Positions 6,393-14,482 of a DNA stretch of 18,273 nucleotides are shown one piece after another. Position numbers and translations under genes: made by a program. The notes under the pieces were generated by a model, which was given only the letters and a program-made list of their open reading frames with translations, was not told the DNA's origin and searched no databases. Source of the DNA: Lachnospiraceae bacterium (lineage in GTDB: Bacteria; Bacillota; Clostridia; Lachnospirales; Lachnospiraceae); the NCBI GenBank assembly GCA_003447295.1, contig DLZQ01000092.1, positions 1-18,273 of the forward strand, written 5' to 3'. Every line of letters starts with the position of its first letter. Positions within the stretch are counted from its first letter, which is position 1.

Positions 6393-6395
6393 AAT
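6369..6395 (+). promoter_or_regulatory. hicAB promoter
   Basis: A consensus TATAAT lies at 6390-6395, with TTGATT at 6369-6374 as the best -35. The 15-bp gap is short, so the -35 is less certain than the -10. Transcription would start near 6402, about 10 nt before the hicA ATG, so the leader is almost absent. Confidence 0.5.
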
Positions 6396-6411
6396 ATAAA
6401 AGAAGAGAAGA

Positions 6412-6600
6412 ATGCATCCACGAAAGAAAACAATTAAAGAATTGGAAAAGAATGGTTTTATTTTTAAAAGACACGGAGCAAGTCATGATTTATATTTCCA
6501 CCCGGATACCAAACAGACAATTCCGGTAAAACGTCATGATTTTAATGAAAATGATATGCGTTATATTTTGAAAGAAGTAAATATCGAGGGAGGCAAATGA
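6412..6600 (+). CDS. hicA: HicA-type mRNA interferase toxin
   Basis: HicA toxins are small double-stranded-RNA-binding-fold ribonucleases that cleave mRNA and tmRNA and arrest growth. This 62-residue protein has the family layout: a basic N-terminal helix (KKTIKELEKNGF), the GASHDLYFHP strand with the conserved catalytic His at residue 25, and the C-terminal helix DMRYILKEVNI. The commonest family motif is G-x-S-H, present here as GASH. The antitoxin gene starts 1 nt after the stop codon, so the two are co-translated. Only a weak purine-rich site (AGAAGAGAAG) precedes ATG, which would keep toxin output lower than antitoxin. Toxin-first order is usual for hicAB. Confidence 0.9.
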   Translation: MHPRKKTIKELEKNGFIFKRHGASHDLYFHPDTKQTIPVKRHDFNENDMRYILKEVNIEGGK

Positions 6601-6601
6601 T

Positions 6602-6988
6602 ATGCAATACACATATACTGCTGTTATTACTGAAAAAGACGGCACTTTCTATGCGAAGGTTCCGGATGTGGACGGGTGTATTACAACAGCACCGACTTTG
6701 ACAGAAGCGATTGCACTTATTACAGATGCATTGAATCTTTGTCTTGTTGGTCTGGAGGATGAAGAAATTACTCCGAATGCGCCTACACCCCAGGCAGAGA
6801 TTCCTCATTTGCCGACAGATATCCTTACGATCATCCAGGCAGATACGATTAAATATCGCAGCATGACTGACACCAAAGCGGTTCGAAAAAATGTTTCGCT
6901 TCCTGCATGGATGTCCAAACTTGCTGATAAACGTGGAATCAACTGTTCAAAAGTATTGCAGGAAGCACTTACTACCAAACTTTTATAA
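6602..6988 (+). CDS. hicB: HicB-type antitoxin
   Basis: HicB neutralises HicA by direct binding and represses the hicAB promoter. Residues 1-60 form the partial RNase-H-like fold typical of HicB (YTAVITEKDGTFYAKVPDVDGC, then TLTEAIALITDAL). Residues 95-128 (NVSLPAWMSKLADKRGINCSKVLQEAL) look like a ribbon-helix-helix DNA-binding tail, which matches the direct repeats upstream of hicA. GAGGGAGGC ends about 6 nt before ATG, a much better ribosome site than hicA has. Length (128 aa) is normal. The next gene begins 29 nt downstream with no terminator between them. Confidence 0.9.
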   Translation: MQYTYTAVITEKDGTFYAKVPDVDGCITTAPTLTEAIALITDALNLCLVGLEDEEITPNAPTPQAEIPHLPTDILTIIQADTIKYRSMTDTKAVRKNVSLPAWMSKLADKRGINCSKVLQEALTTKLL

Positions 6989-7017
6989 AATCAGTATTTT
7001 TACAAAGGAGGTCCCCT

Positions 7018-8178
7018 ATGTCCCAACCCATCCAATCCGAAGCCCATCTCACGACCTTTGAAGCCATCAGCATGATCGTCGGCAACAGCATCGGCACCGG
7101 CATCATCGCCGTTCCGTATCTTGCCACGAAGAACAGCATGCTGGATGTCGTGTGGATGGTATTGATCGCCTATTGTGTGAACGTGATCCTGCACCTGATC
7201 ATTGCCGAGCTGTCTTACAATAACGGTGGTGTTCAGCTGGTGAAAAGCTTTGAAGGAGAGCTGTTTCATGGTAAAATGAAGCAAATCTTCAGCTGGAGCG
7301 TATTTATTGTCTATGGGCTGGCAATTATGATCGGTGTCAGCGGTAATATCAACGGCGGAGCACAGATTTTCGTGAACTGGTTCGGAATGCCTTTCGTGGT
7401 TGCGCAGGTTCTGTACTATGTGATCGCCGGAGTTGTGGTGTTTATCGGCATGAAAGCCGTAGGCATCGCGCAGAAGTACGCAGTCATTGTCCTCATGGGA
7501 ATTGTGGCGGTGATGACGGTTGGCACATTTATGCATCCGTTGAATTCTTTGCAACGGGCACAGTTCCACTGGAATAATCTGCTAGCACTGTACAGCATGG
7601 TGGTATTCGCCACTTCTGCCAATCAGGCAGTGATCCAGGTGGTGAAAGGTCTGGATGGCAACGCGAAACAGATCCGCCGCTCCATTTTCATCGGTTTTGG
7701 GCTTTCCTCAGTGTTTGTTTTGATTGTAACGGGCACGGTTCTCCTGGGAACCAAGGGAGCACTGGAAAAAGAACTGGCATATATGCAGTTGGGAGAGAGC
7801 ATCGGTACCTGGGCAATGATCCTGGCAGGCGTATTTTCCCTGTTTGCTTTACTTACTACGTTCTGGAGCAATACTCTCGCCCTCCGCGATGTGGTTCATG
7901 AGCAGATCGGCAGCGGCAACCGCATCAGCTGGCTGATCGCTACGGTTCCCTGCATTCTGTTTGCCGTGTTTGGAGTGAACAGCTTTATCGTTCTGACCCG
8001 GATCATGAGTGGCGTTGTGGTACTGGTGAGCATCATGCTGGTGCTGACCTATGGAAAGTCCAGGAAAAAAGCCGGCAGCAGTCCTATCTGCGGCGTGATC
8101 GGCACAGTGCCGTTTCAGGTGCTGATGGTGCTGTCTACGCTGCTGTCTGCAATCGGTGCATTGATCCCGTTGAGCTGA
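7018..8178 (+). CDS. APC-superfamily amino acid permease
   Basis: A 386-residue inner-membrane protein with about 11 hydrophobic segments. The first carries GNSIGTGIIAVPYL (residues 22-35), the unwound-helix glycine motif of APC-superfamily amino acid transporters. The overall length and this motif fit the hydroxy/aromatic amino acid permease branch, with cation-coupled uptake expected. The substrate cannot be read from sequence. AAAGGAGG ends 6 nt before ATG. Base composition changes sharply here from AT-rich to GC-richer, marking the return to chromosomal sequence. Only 29 nt separate it from hicB, so transcription from the hicAB promoter is possible, and no independent promoter is visible in the gap. 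Spore germination permeases are a remoter alternative. Confidence 0.75.
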   Translation: MSQPIQSEAHLTTFEAISMIVGNSIGTGIIAVPYLATKNSMLDVVWMVLIAYCVNVILHLIIAELSYNNGGVQLVKSFEGELFHGKMKQIFSWSVFIVYGLAIMIGVSGNINGGAQIFVNWFGMPFVVAQVLYYVIAGVVVFIGMKAVGIAQKYAVIVLMGIVAVMTVGTFMHPLNSLQRAQFHWNNLLALYSMVVFATSANQAVIQVVKGLDGNAKQIRRSIFIGFGLSSVFVLIVTGTVLLGTKGALEKELAYMQLGESIGTWAMILAGVFSLFALLTTFWSNTLALRDVVHEQIGSGNRISWLIATVPCILFAVFGVNSFIVLTRIMSGVVVLVSIMLVLTYGKSRKKAGSSPICGVIGTVPFQVLMVLSTLLSAIGALIPLS

Positions 8179-8238
8179 TTTCAGGAAAAACCTCAAATAC
8201 AATAGTGAAACAGATTATGTGACAGAAAAGAGATTCCT

Positions 8239-9255
8239 ATGTATACTTCTCAAAATTTTCAAATTCGGGACGAAGAGACTTTTTCCTTTTGCATCCCGAC
8301 AGACAGAGATTATAAAATATTACAACTGACAGACCTGCACCTTGGTTTCGGCATGTTTTCCGGGAAAAAGGACAGACTGGCGCTGGCAGCGGTGACGGAG
8401 CTGATCCGCCGAACGGGACCGGATCTGATCGTCCTGACCGGGGATTCCGTGTTCCCGTTTTTCCCCAAAAGCGGGACGATGAATAATAGAAAACAGGCAC
8501 AAAGGCTGTTAGCGTTTCTGGATGGTTTTCAGATCCCCTATACGTTTGTCTTCGGTAATCATGACTGTGAGATGGGCTCCACCTGCAATAAGGAGCAGCT
8601 GGCGGAGATTTTTGCCACGGGAAAATACGCTGTTTTTACCAAAGGAAGATATGAGCACAGTCCTCAAAATCCCATTGCAGGCGTCGGGAATTTTGTACTG
8701 GATCTGATCGATGGAGAAGGCAGAGTTCTCCTGCCGCTTATCCACCTGGACTCTAACATGTACGGCGACGGCTGGTTTTTCAGTGGTTTCGACTGCATTC
8801 ATGAGGACCAGACGGACTGGTGCATGCGGAAGTTGAACGAGAGAAAAGTACCGGCTATGGCATTTTTCCACATGCCGCCCACGGAGTTCAAGGAAGCCTA
8901 CGAGAAGATGAAATTAGGTGATCACAGTGTGATCTATGAACACGGCAGTATCGGAGAAAAGGATGAGTATTTCGGAATATCGAACCGACCACCTCATTTT
9001 TTCGAAAAAGCGGTGGATAACGGCTGGTTAAAATGGATCTTCTGTGGACACGATCATCTGAATACGTTGTCACTGACCTATAAAGGTATCCGCATGACTT
9101 ACGGAATGTCCATTGATTATCTGGGATATTCCGGCATCGCAAAGCAATATATCCAGCGGGGAGCCACGCTGATCACACGTAAGACAGACGGGAACATAGA
9201 CATCACTATGGTACCGTTGACAACAGTAGTTTCGACACGAGTAAGGGGAGCCTGA
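8239..9255 (+). CDS. Calcineurin-like metallophosphoesterase
   Basis: This is a two-metal phosphoesterase with all family motifs: DLH (Asp32, His34), GDS (Asp69), GNHD (Asn107, His108), FFHMPP (His211) and GHDH (His271, His273). There is no signal peptide or membrane segment, so it is cytoplasmic. Substrates in this family range from nucleotides to phosphoproteins and lipids, and none can be assigned. Some relatives are annotated as Dcr2-like or YkuE-like. Length (338 aa) is full. Ribosome binding relies on AAAAGAG upstream of ATG. The gap from the permease is 60 bp without a terminator, so joint expression is possible. The stop codon lies in the loop of the terminator hairpin. Confidence 0.88.
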   Translation: MYTSQNFQIRDEETFSFCIPTDRDYKILQLTDLHLGFGMFSGKKDRLALAAVTELIRRTGPDLIVLTGDSVFPFFPKSGTMNNRKQAQRLLAFLDGFQIPYTFVFGNHDCEMGSTCNKEQLAEIFATGKYAVFTKGRYEHSPQNPIAGVGNFVLDLIDGEGRVLLPLIHLDSNMYGDGWFFSGFDCIHEDQTDWCMRKLNERKVPAMAFFHMPPTEFKEAYEKMKLGDHSVIYEHGSIGEKDEYFGISNRPPHFFEKAVDNGWLKWIFCGHDHLNTLSLTYKGIRMTYGMSIDYLGYSGIAKQYIQRGATLITRKTDGNIDITMVPLTTVVSTRVRGA

Positions 9256-9268
9256 TGAAAGGCTCCCC
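9245..9268. terminator. Probable terminator hairpin between convergent genes
   Basis: GGGGAGCC (9245-9252) pairs perfectly with GGCTCCCC (9261-9268) across an 8-nt loop. The phosphoesterase stop TGA (9253-9255) is in the loop. The following T-tract is weak (CGATTT). It lies between converging genes and could serve both strands. Confidence 0.6.
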
Positions 9269-9286
9269 CGATTTGTACGAGAGTGA

Positions 9287-9826
9287 TTAGTAATTGATAC
9301 CGCTGATGCCGAGTACTCCGTTCTGAACATTGAAGGTGATGTTAGGACCGTCACCGGTGCTGTAAAGGGTGAAGCCTGCCATACTGGGGCTTAATTCGGA
9401 CAGATCAGCATTAGCCATAGAATCTTTCAGCTCAGGGGTGAAGATTTTTTCTGCACCTAAGGCAATCAGATCTTCCCTGGTTTCGATCACACTGCCATCG
9501 CCCAGAGCAACATAGACCGGATAATTGACCAGATCAGCAAGAGCATCCAGGTCTTCAGCGGCTACGGCATCCTGGATCTTTTTAGCAAAAGCGGTAGCAT
9601 CCTCTGTGGGAACAGCAAAGTTGTCTTCATAGGCTCCTTCCGCCGTAGAGGTGCTTTCGGTGGATACGGTTTCAGAAGAGGCTTCTGTATTGCTTTCTGT
9701 AACCTGGCTTTCGGAAGCTACGGTGCTTTCAGTAGAGGCAGCAGCTCCGTTTCCCTCACTGCCGCAGGCAGCAAAAGATAATACCATAACAGTAGTTAAA
9801 AGTGCACAGATAAATTTGTTTTTCAT
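9287..9826 (-). CDS. Secreted lipoprotein of unknown function
   Basis: A 179-residue lipoprotein. It has a signal peptide with basic start (MKNK), hydrophobic core and lipobox SFAAC with Cys21 as the lipidated residue. It would sit on the outer face of the membrane. Residues 22-65 are a serine/threonine/glutamate-rich linker, usual for reaching through the wall. Residues 70-179 form a compact domain with TAFAKKIQDAVAAEDLDALADLVNYPVYV, a pattern resembling the NTF2-like/SnoaL type often found in such lipoproteins. That resemblance is inference. AAAGGAG sits 8 nt upstream of the ATG. It is divergent from the transglutaminase-like gene, with a 14-bp palindrome between them. The function is not known. 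Confidence 0.8.
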   Translation of the reverse strand: MKNKFICALLTTVMVLSFAACGSEGNGAAASTESTVASESQVTESNTEASSETVSTESTSTAEGAYEDNFAVPTEDATAFAKKIQDAVAAEDLDALADLVNYPVYVALGDGSVIETREDLIALGAEKIFTPELKDSMANADLSELSPSMAGFTLYSTGDGPNITFNVQNGVLGISGINY

Positions 9827-9876
9827 AATAAAACTCCTTTCGTAATAAAACCAATTCTTACAGGTTTCTGATGATT

Positions 9877-9890
9877 AGACTGTACAGTCT
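9877..9890. promoter_or_regulatory. 14-bp perfect palindrome in a divergent intergenic region
   Basis: AGACTGTACAGTCT is self-complementary over 14 bp and lies 50 bp upstream of the lipoprotein start, between the lipoprotein and transglutaminase-like genes. A dimeric regulator site is the natural reading. The regulator is unknown. Confidence 0.45.
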
Positions 9891-9987
9891 TCAGAAAAGT
9901 TGCATAAGAAATAAATTTTTTTCAAAAAAATATCAAAAACATCCACCCAAAAGAAAAACCTTCTGTTAAAATGTAAAAATAAGACAG

Positions 9988-11070
9988 ATGAAAACAACAG
10001 AACAGGAAACGACCATGGAACCATATTACTATCAGAAAATGAACAAACCCCAGCAGGCCGCCTATCACGCCATGCAGCAGGGAGTTTTGGCGCTGGCAGA
10101 TGAGATTCAGCTGCCTCGGATCCCGGCGGAGGAACTGTATGACGTATTTTTCCGGCTGCGGCTGGATCACCCGGAGATTTTCTGGGTGGTGAGCTATCGG
10201 TATAGATATTATCAGGACTCCCCCAACATCATCTTCGTGCCGGAGTATCTGTTTGAGAAAAATAAGATCAGAGAACATCAGAAAGCCATGCAGTCCCGGG
10301 TGGAAAAGCTGGCAAGACCTGCCGCAAAGTTCACAGAGTGGGAAAAAGAGAAGTACATTCACGACTTTATCTGCGAAAATATCACCTACGATAAGTTGAA
10401 AAAGCCCTATTCCCATGAGATTATCGGACCGCTGGGACAGGGCGTGGGTGTCTGCGAGGGCATTGCCAAATCGGTGAAGGTGCTTTGTGATGCGCTGGGT
10501 GTGTGGTGTGTAATCGCTATCTGCGGCAACAATCCGGAGAAAGGGATCAAGTACCGTCACACTTGGAATATTGTGCGGATCGGCGGGCAGTATTACCATC
10601 TGGATGCCACATTTGACAATACATTGGGAAAACATCAGGGCAATGCGGAAGCACCCGGAGAGATCCGCTACGACTATTTCAATCTGGGAGATAAAGCAGT
10701 GTTCCGGGATCATGAACCGTTGATCGCCCCGGCACCCGGCTGTCCGGACAACGATCATTTTTATTACAAGGAGAAAAAACTTTCCTTTACGAAAACGGAA
10801 GAAGTATATAAAAGAGCACAGCAGATGGCGAAAAAAGGCCGGGCCATGACGTTCCAGTGGCGGGGAGGCTATCTGACCAGAGAAGTCCTGCAGGAACTGT
10901 TGGAACTGATCCGCAAGGCAGGCGAGGAGCGGCAGAAGACCGCCCGGATCAGTCTCAACTGGCCACAGGCGGTCATTCATTTCAGCTATGTGGAAAATGC
11001 AGGCATCCCGGAGCCGGAGGTCGTCATGGAAGACGCCAACGAAGGAGAACAGTTTGACACCGGGGAATAA
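9988..11070 (+). CDS. Transglutaminase-like superfamily protein
   Basis: A 360-residue protein with a transglutaminase/protease core. Cys156 lies in GVGVCEGIAK, His191 in RHTWN and Asp206 in HLDATFD, in the order and spacing of the family triad. Bacterial members act as cysteine peptidases or amidases rather than true cross-linkers. There is no signal peptide, so it acts in the cytoplasm unless exported otherwise. The N-terminal 120 residues are helical and the C-terminal portion (about 265-360) resembles a small accessory domain without a named match. ATG at 9988 has little ribosome site. ATG at 10015 (residue 10) with AGGAA 7 nt upstream may be the true start. It converges on the DUS gene after 21 bp. 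The substrate is unknown. Confidence 0.8.
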   Translation: MKTTEQETTMEPYYYQKMNKPQQAAYHAMQQGVLALADEIQLPRIPAEELYDVFFRLRLDHPEIFWVVSYRYRYYQDSPNIIFVPEYLFEKNKIREHQKAMQSRVEKLARPAAKFTEWEKEKYIHDFICENITYDKLKKPYSHEIIGPLGQGVGVCEGIAKSVKVLCDALGVWCVIAICGNNPEKGIKYRHTWNIVRIGGQYYHLDATFDNTLGKHQGNAEAPGEIRYDYFNLGDKAVFRDHEPLIAPAPGCPDNDHFYYKEKKLSFTKTEEVYKRAQQMAKKGRAMTFQWRGGYLTREVLQELLELIRKAGEERQKTARISLNWPQAVIHFSYVENAGIPEPEVVMEDANEGEQFDTGE

Positions 11071-11091
11071 AGGTATGGGATGATGTCAGGA

Positions 11092-12057
11092 TCAAGAATT
11101 CTCCGACTTCAATGCGCACTCCCGGAATAACGCATTGACGGCCAGCTTATAGTCGCTGGCATCTGTGGCTTTGCGGATCTTTTTTACGTATTTGTCCGGA
11201 GATTCGAAGCTGTGGCTTAAGAAAGTCCAGAGATCCTTCATCTTATAGAGCGTATTGGTATCGCCGGACATGATCTCCTGATAACCGGTCAGGAGGGAAG
11301 TGTGGAATTCCTTCAGGACAGCCAGTCGCTCTTCACAAGACGGGAGCGCAACACTCTCCGTGGAGGCAGTCTTCAATTCCTGCAATAATCCCGGATTCTG
11401 CAAAATTCCCCGGCCGATCATGACCGTATCGATACTGGGAAGCTGCGTAAGAATCTGCGTTAGCGACTCCGGAGAGGTAATATCCCCGTTATAGCACAGA
11501 GGACATTGCAGGGCTTCCACCGCCTCTGCGAAAGCCTCCAGATGGGGTGTCCCCTTGTAACCTTCCTTTTGCAGTCTGGGGTGAATGATCAGTTCCTTCA
11601 TGGGAAATTTTTGATATATTTTCAGTAACGGAGCCCACTCATCAGGATATTCCATGCCGATGCGGGTTTTAATGGAGATATCCAGTGGACATTTTTCAAA
11701 AATTTCATCCAGAAAAGTCTCCAGTTTCCGGGGCGTACCTAAGAATCCGGCACCGCGGTTTCTTGCTACCACTGTTCCGGAAGGGCAGCCCAGATTCAGG
11801 TTGACCTCATGGTAGCCATATCCGGCCAGCTGCTCTGCCAGCGACAGAAATTCCTCCGCCTTATTGGTCAGGATCTGCGGTACGGTGTACATGCCCACAT
11901 TATGTTCCGGAAGCACATCGTTGCGTTCTCTGCTGTTCATGTGCCGATTGGAGATAAAAGGGGTAAAATATTTGTCCATTCCGCCGTAACAGCGGTTCCA
12001 GTTAGTGCGGAAATTATAAGTGGTCAGTCCCTCCATGGGGGCAAGATAATATTTCAT
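11092..12057 (-). CDS. dus: tRNA-dihydrouridine synthase
   Basis: This FMN enzyme reduces uridines in the tRNA D-loop using NADPH. The N-terminus YYLAPMEGLT is the FMN-binding start of the TIM barrel. The catalytic Cys is Cys91 in NLNLGCPSG, and KTRIGME, NGDI and IGRG follow in order as flavin-binding strands. The tail is a helical tRNA-binding domain. Length is 321 residues from the chosen ATG at 12057, where the family normally begins. A GTG at 12096 would add 13 residues but lacks family support. A good minus-strand promoter lies just upstream. Which of the several Dus subfamilies it belongs to cannot be decided by eye, so the tRNA position modified is not assigned. Confidence 0.92.
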   Translation of the reverse strand: MKYYLAPMEGLTTYNFRTNWNRCYGGMDKYFTPFISNRHMNSRERNDVLPEHNVGMYTVPQILTNKAEEFLSLAEQLAGYGYHEVNLNLGCPSGTVVARNRGAGFLGTPRKLETFLDEIFEKCPLDISIKTRIGMEYPDEWAPLLKIYQKFPMKELIIHPRLQKEGYKGTPHLEAFAEAVEALQCPLCYNGDITSPESLTQILTQLPSIDTVMIGRGILQNPGLLQELKTASTESVALPSCEERLAVLKEFHTSLLTGYQEIMSGDTNTLYKMKDLWTFLSHSFESPDKYVKKIRKATDASDYKLAVNALFRECALKSENS

Positions 12058-12122
12058 AAAAAATGTATGCCTTTCCGTAACCTGCAAGCGTTCCACTGCA
12101 TTTCCGGCGTATGCTTTCGCAG

Positions 12123-12151
12123 ATTGTACTTTGTATCGGGTGTTTTGCCAA
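12123..12151 (-). promoter_or_regulatory. dus promoter
   Basis: On the minus strand TTGGCA (12151-12146) and TACAAT (12128-12123) are exactly 17 bp apart. Transcription would start near 12116, giving a leader of about 60 nt to the ATG at 12057. Confidence 0.65.
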
Positions 12152-12190
12152 ATCCCTTATTCAGAGATATTCTCAATAACGGGATTGCCC

Positions 12191-12222
12191 TTTACATGAT
12201 TATAAACAATTACTATTATAAT
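12191..12222 (+). promoter_or_regulatory. Possible promoter for the methyltransferase gene
   Basis: A consensus TATAAT is at 12217-12222. The best upstream element, TTTACA (12191-12196), is 20 bp away, longer than ideal, so the -35 may be weak or activator-assisted. It drives away from the dus promoter. Confidence 0.4.
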
Positions 12223-12294
12223 AGAGATAGTAAAAATTGCAAAGAAAACCGCAAAGATCCAAAAAGAAAGAGGCTGGAAGAAGGAATAAAGATC

Positions 12295-12975
12295 ATGACT
12301 GAAAAAACAGAAAATAATACCATAAACCTAACCACCAACGAACGCACCCAGCAGGAGATCACCATCTCCGGCAACCCCGGGAAACCGGTCGGGGAGGATG
12401 GGGAGAAGATGCTGCGCCGCATGAACGAAAGCCACTACGCAGTGACCGGCTGGGCGCTGGAACACTGGAAGATCCGGGAGAATGACCGGATTCTGGACAT
12501 CGGCTGCGGTGGAGGAGCAACTCTGAAACGCATGAGTGAAGAGGTGCGTGACGGACATCTGACCGGAGTGGATTATTCCGCCACTTCACTGGAGCTTTCC
12601 GGGAAAACCAATGCAGAAGCACTGCAGCAGGGAAAAATGGATCTCGTGGAAGCCTCAGTGGAAAAACTGCCCTTTGCGGACAATGCTTTTGACAAGATCA
12701 TTACGGTGGAAAGCTTTTATTTCTGGCCGGATCCCGCGGAGAATCTGAAAGAAGTCTACCGGGTAATGAAGGAGCAGGGAACCTTTTTACTGGTGGCAGA
12801 CATTTACCAGAAGGAGGATCTGCCGGAACAGGTGCGGGAAAACATTCAAAGATTCCATCTGTTTAATCCCACACCGGAAGAATTCCGGAAACTGCTGGAA
12901 AATGCAGGATTTGAAGAGGTACGGATTCACTTAAAAGACGGCGAGGACTGGATCTGCGCGGAAGGGCACAAATAA
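12295..12975 (+). CDS. Class I SAM-dependent methyltransferase
   Basis: A 226-residue Rossmann methyltransferase of the Methyltransf_11/UbiE-like kind. Motif I ILDIGCGGG near residue 65 binds SAM. The acidic end of strand 2 is GVDYS, and motif LPFADNAFDKI precedes the ITVESFYFWPD strand. The ATG at 12295 has AAGGA 9 nt upstream. A much longer in-frame extension back to 11809 exists, but it would overlap the dus gene on the other strand and has no sensible protein features. The substrate is unknown; small molecules or quinone-like compounds are typical of the family. No partner genes suggest one. A GH28 gene follows after 123 bp. Confidence 0.88.
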   Translation: MTEKTENNTINLTTNERTQQEITISGNPGKPVGEDGEKMLRRMNESHYAVTGWALEHWKIRENDRILDIGCGGGATLKRMSEEVRDGHLTGVDYSATSLELSGKTNAEALQQGKMDLVEASVEKLPFADNAFDKIITVESFYFWPDPAENLKEVYRVMKEQGTFLLVADIYQKEDLPEQVRENIQRFHLFNPTPEEFRKLLENAGFEEVRIHLKDGEDWICAEGHK

Positions 12976-13098
12976 GCAGTAGAACCCTTCGGAAAAACGC
13001 AAAAACCGGGTGGAAGTCCGAAACGGAACACGCTAGAATCAGAAACATAGAAAATGTGAAAGTATCCATGAAAATATTCAAAGGAGAAAACAATAACC

Positions 13099-14409
13099 AT
13101 GTATAATCAGAATTATAAAGTAGAAATTCCCCAGTTCCCGGACCGGGAGGTGTCCATAGCAGAATACGGCGCGAAGAGCGGCGATTTGCAGATCGAGACC
13201 GGCAGACACAATGCGGAGGCCATTAACCGCGCGATCTGCGAAGTGTCTGAGCAGGGCGGCGGTATGGTAAGAGTTCCCGCAGGTATCTGGGCAGTGGCTC
13301 CGATCCGGCTGTTAAGTGGTGTCAATCTGCACCTGGACAGTCAGGCTATGTTAAAATTCATCAAATCAAAAGAGGATTATCCCCTGCGCATTACCAGTTA
13401 CGAAGGGCAGGACTGCATCCGTACCGTGTCTCCCATCACAGCGGAAAATGCGGAAAATATCGCAATCACCGGAGAAGGTATCATTGATGGAAGCGGTGAT
13501 AAATGGCGACCGATCAAGAAATTCAAGATGACGGAAAAACAGTGGGATGCGCTGTTTCAGATCAGTCCTTATGTGATCGAGACGAAGGAGACTGCAATCT
13601 GGATGCCTACTGAGTCCATTCTGGAAGGTAATCGCCACAACATTCAGGGAACCAACGAAGAGGCATTGGCTGCTGCGGCACTTTATTATGATTTTTACCG
13701 CCCGGTGATGGTCAGTCTGCGTTATTGTAAAAAGGTATTGTTACAGGGCGCAACGTTTATGAACTCTCCGGCATGGAATATTCATCCCTATTTTTGCGAG
13801 GACCTTACCGTGGACAGTGTGAAGATCCGTAATCCGTACTATGCACAGAATGGTGACGGCATCGATGTGGAATCCTGCACCAATGTGCACATTCATCACA
13901 GCACCTTCGAGACCGGTGACGATGCTATCTGCATGAAATCCGGCAAAAATGCCATTGCCCGCAGGATCGAAGGTCCCTGCAGCAATGTCTACATTCATGA
14001 TTGCCTGGTGAATGAAGGACACGGCGGTTTTGTCATCGGCAGCGAGATGTCCCGTGGGGTAAAAGATATTCTGGTGGAGAACTGTACTTTTGTGGGAACC
14101 GATGTGGGTGTCCGCATGAAGAGTGCGCTGGGACGCGGCGGCGTGGTGGAAAACATCACACTCCGCAATATTCATATGAGCGAGATTAAGGGTGAGGCTG
14201 TGATCCTTACGATGTCGTATGTTCTGAATTCTCTGAACCGTAACGAGACCATCGCCATGGAAAATGAGGAGGATATTCCGTATTTCAGAGATCTGTCTAT
14301 GGAAAATATCGAAGTCACCGGCTGCCGTCAGTTTACGAAGCTTGAGCCCCTGCAGGGCAGACCGGAGACGATCCGGAATGTTGTGGTGAATGGACAGAAG
14401 CTGGCGTAA
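13099..14409 (+). CDS. Glycoside hydrolase family 28 (polygalacturonase-type), intracellular
   Basis: This is a right-handed beta-helix hydrolase of 436 residues that cleaves alpha-1,4 galacturonate linkages. The GH28 catalytic set is complete: NGDGID with Asp253 (residues 251-256), TGDDA with Asp274 and Asp275, GHGG with His308, and RMK at 339-341 for substrate carboxylate binding. The opening EYGAKSGD and the repeated strand pattern also fit. No signal peptide is present, so it should act on imported oligogalacturonides, as exo-acting GH28 of gut bacteria do. GGAG precedes ATG by 12 nt. No transporter or uronate-pathway gene lies next to it, so it stands alone here. Rhamnogalacturonan-type substrates are possible. 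Confidence 0.92.
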   Translation: MYNQNYKVEIPQFPDREVSIAEYGAKSGDLQIETGRHNAEAINRAICEVSEQGGGMVRVPAGIWAVAPIRLLSGVNLHLDSQAMLKFIKSKEDYPLRITSYEGQDCIRTVSPITAENAENIAITGEGIIDGSGDKWRPIKKFKMTEKQWDALFQISPYVIETKETAIWMPTESILEGNRHNIQGTNEEALAAAALYYDFYRPVMVSLRYCKKVLLQGATFMNSPAWNIHPYFCEDLTVDSVKIRNPYYAQNGDGIDVESCTNVHIHHSTFETGDDAICMKSGKNAIARRIEGPCSNVYIHDCLVNEGHGGFVIGSEMSRGVKDILVENCTFVGTDVGVRMKSALGRGGVVENITLRNIHMSEIKGEAVILTMSYVLNSLNRNETIAMENEEDIPYFRDLSMENIEVTGCRQFTKLEPLQGRPETIRNVVVNGQKLA

Positions 14410-14482
14410 AGTTCCAAACAGGAAACAGATTTCCGTTACTCGCGGGAAAATTTTTGCAGCATAATAGCAGGAGGTAATGATT

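Larger units (their letters stand above)
5778..6411. other. Gap between the defence genes and hicA
   Basis: The 634-bp stretch holds the terminator and hairpin at 5935-6002, two copies of ATGTGAAC (5819 and 5857) in a short region with several small self-complementary pieces, a GC-richer fragment at about 6070-6190, an AT-rich stretch, and the hicA promoter with its repeats. The only longer open frame, 6045-6320, starts without a ribosome site and runs into AT-rich sequence with a cysteine- and tyrosine-rich tail. I do not call it a gene. Confidence 0.5.

Noticed and set aside
7000..7569. 189-codon open frame on the minus strand over the permease
   Set aside because: Very histidine- and aspartate-rich sequence, as expected for the antisense of hydrophobic codons. 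No gene-like features.
9922..10980. 352-codon open frame on the minus strand
   Set aside because: It is fully antisense to the transglutaminase-like gene, whose catalytic triad is intact. It has no sensible start and its composition is histidine-, phenylalanine- and cysteine-rich as expected for a shadow frame.
11809..12294. Long N-terminal extension of the methyltransferase
   Set aside because: It overlaps the dus gene on the other strand and reads as non-protein-like sequence. ATG at 12295 has a good ribosome site and fits the family length.
12976..13098. Terminator between the methyltransferase and the GH28 gene
   Set aside because: Only a 6-bp TTCGGA/TCCGAA inverted repeat with a long loop and no T-tract was found, which is too weak to call.
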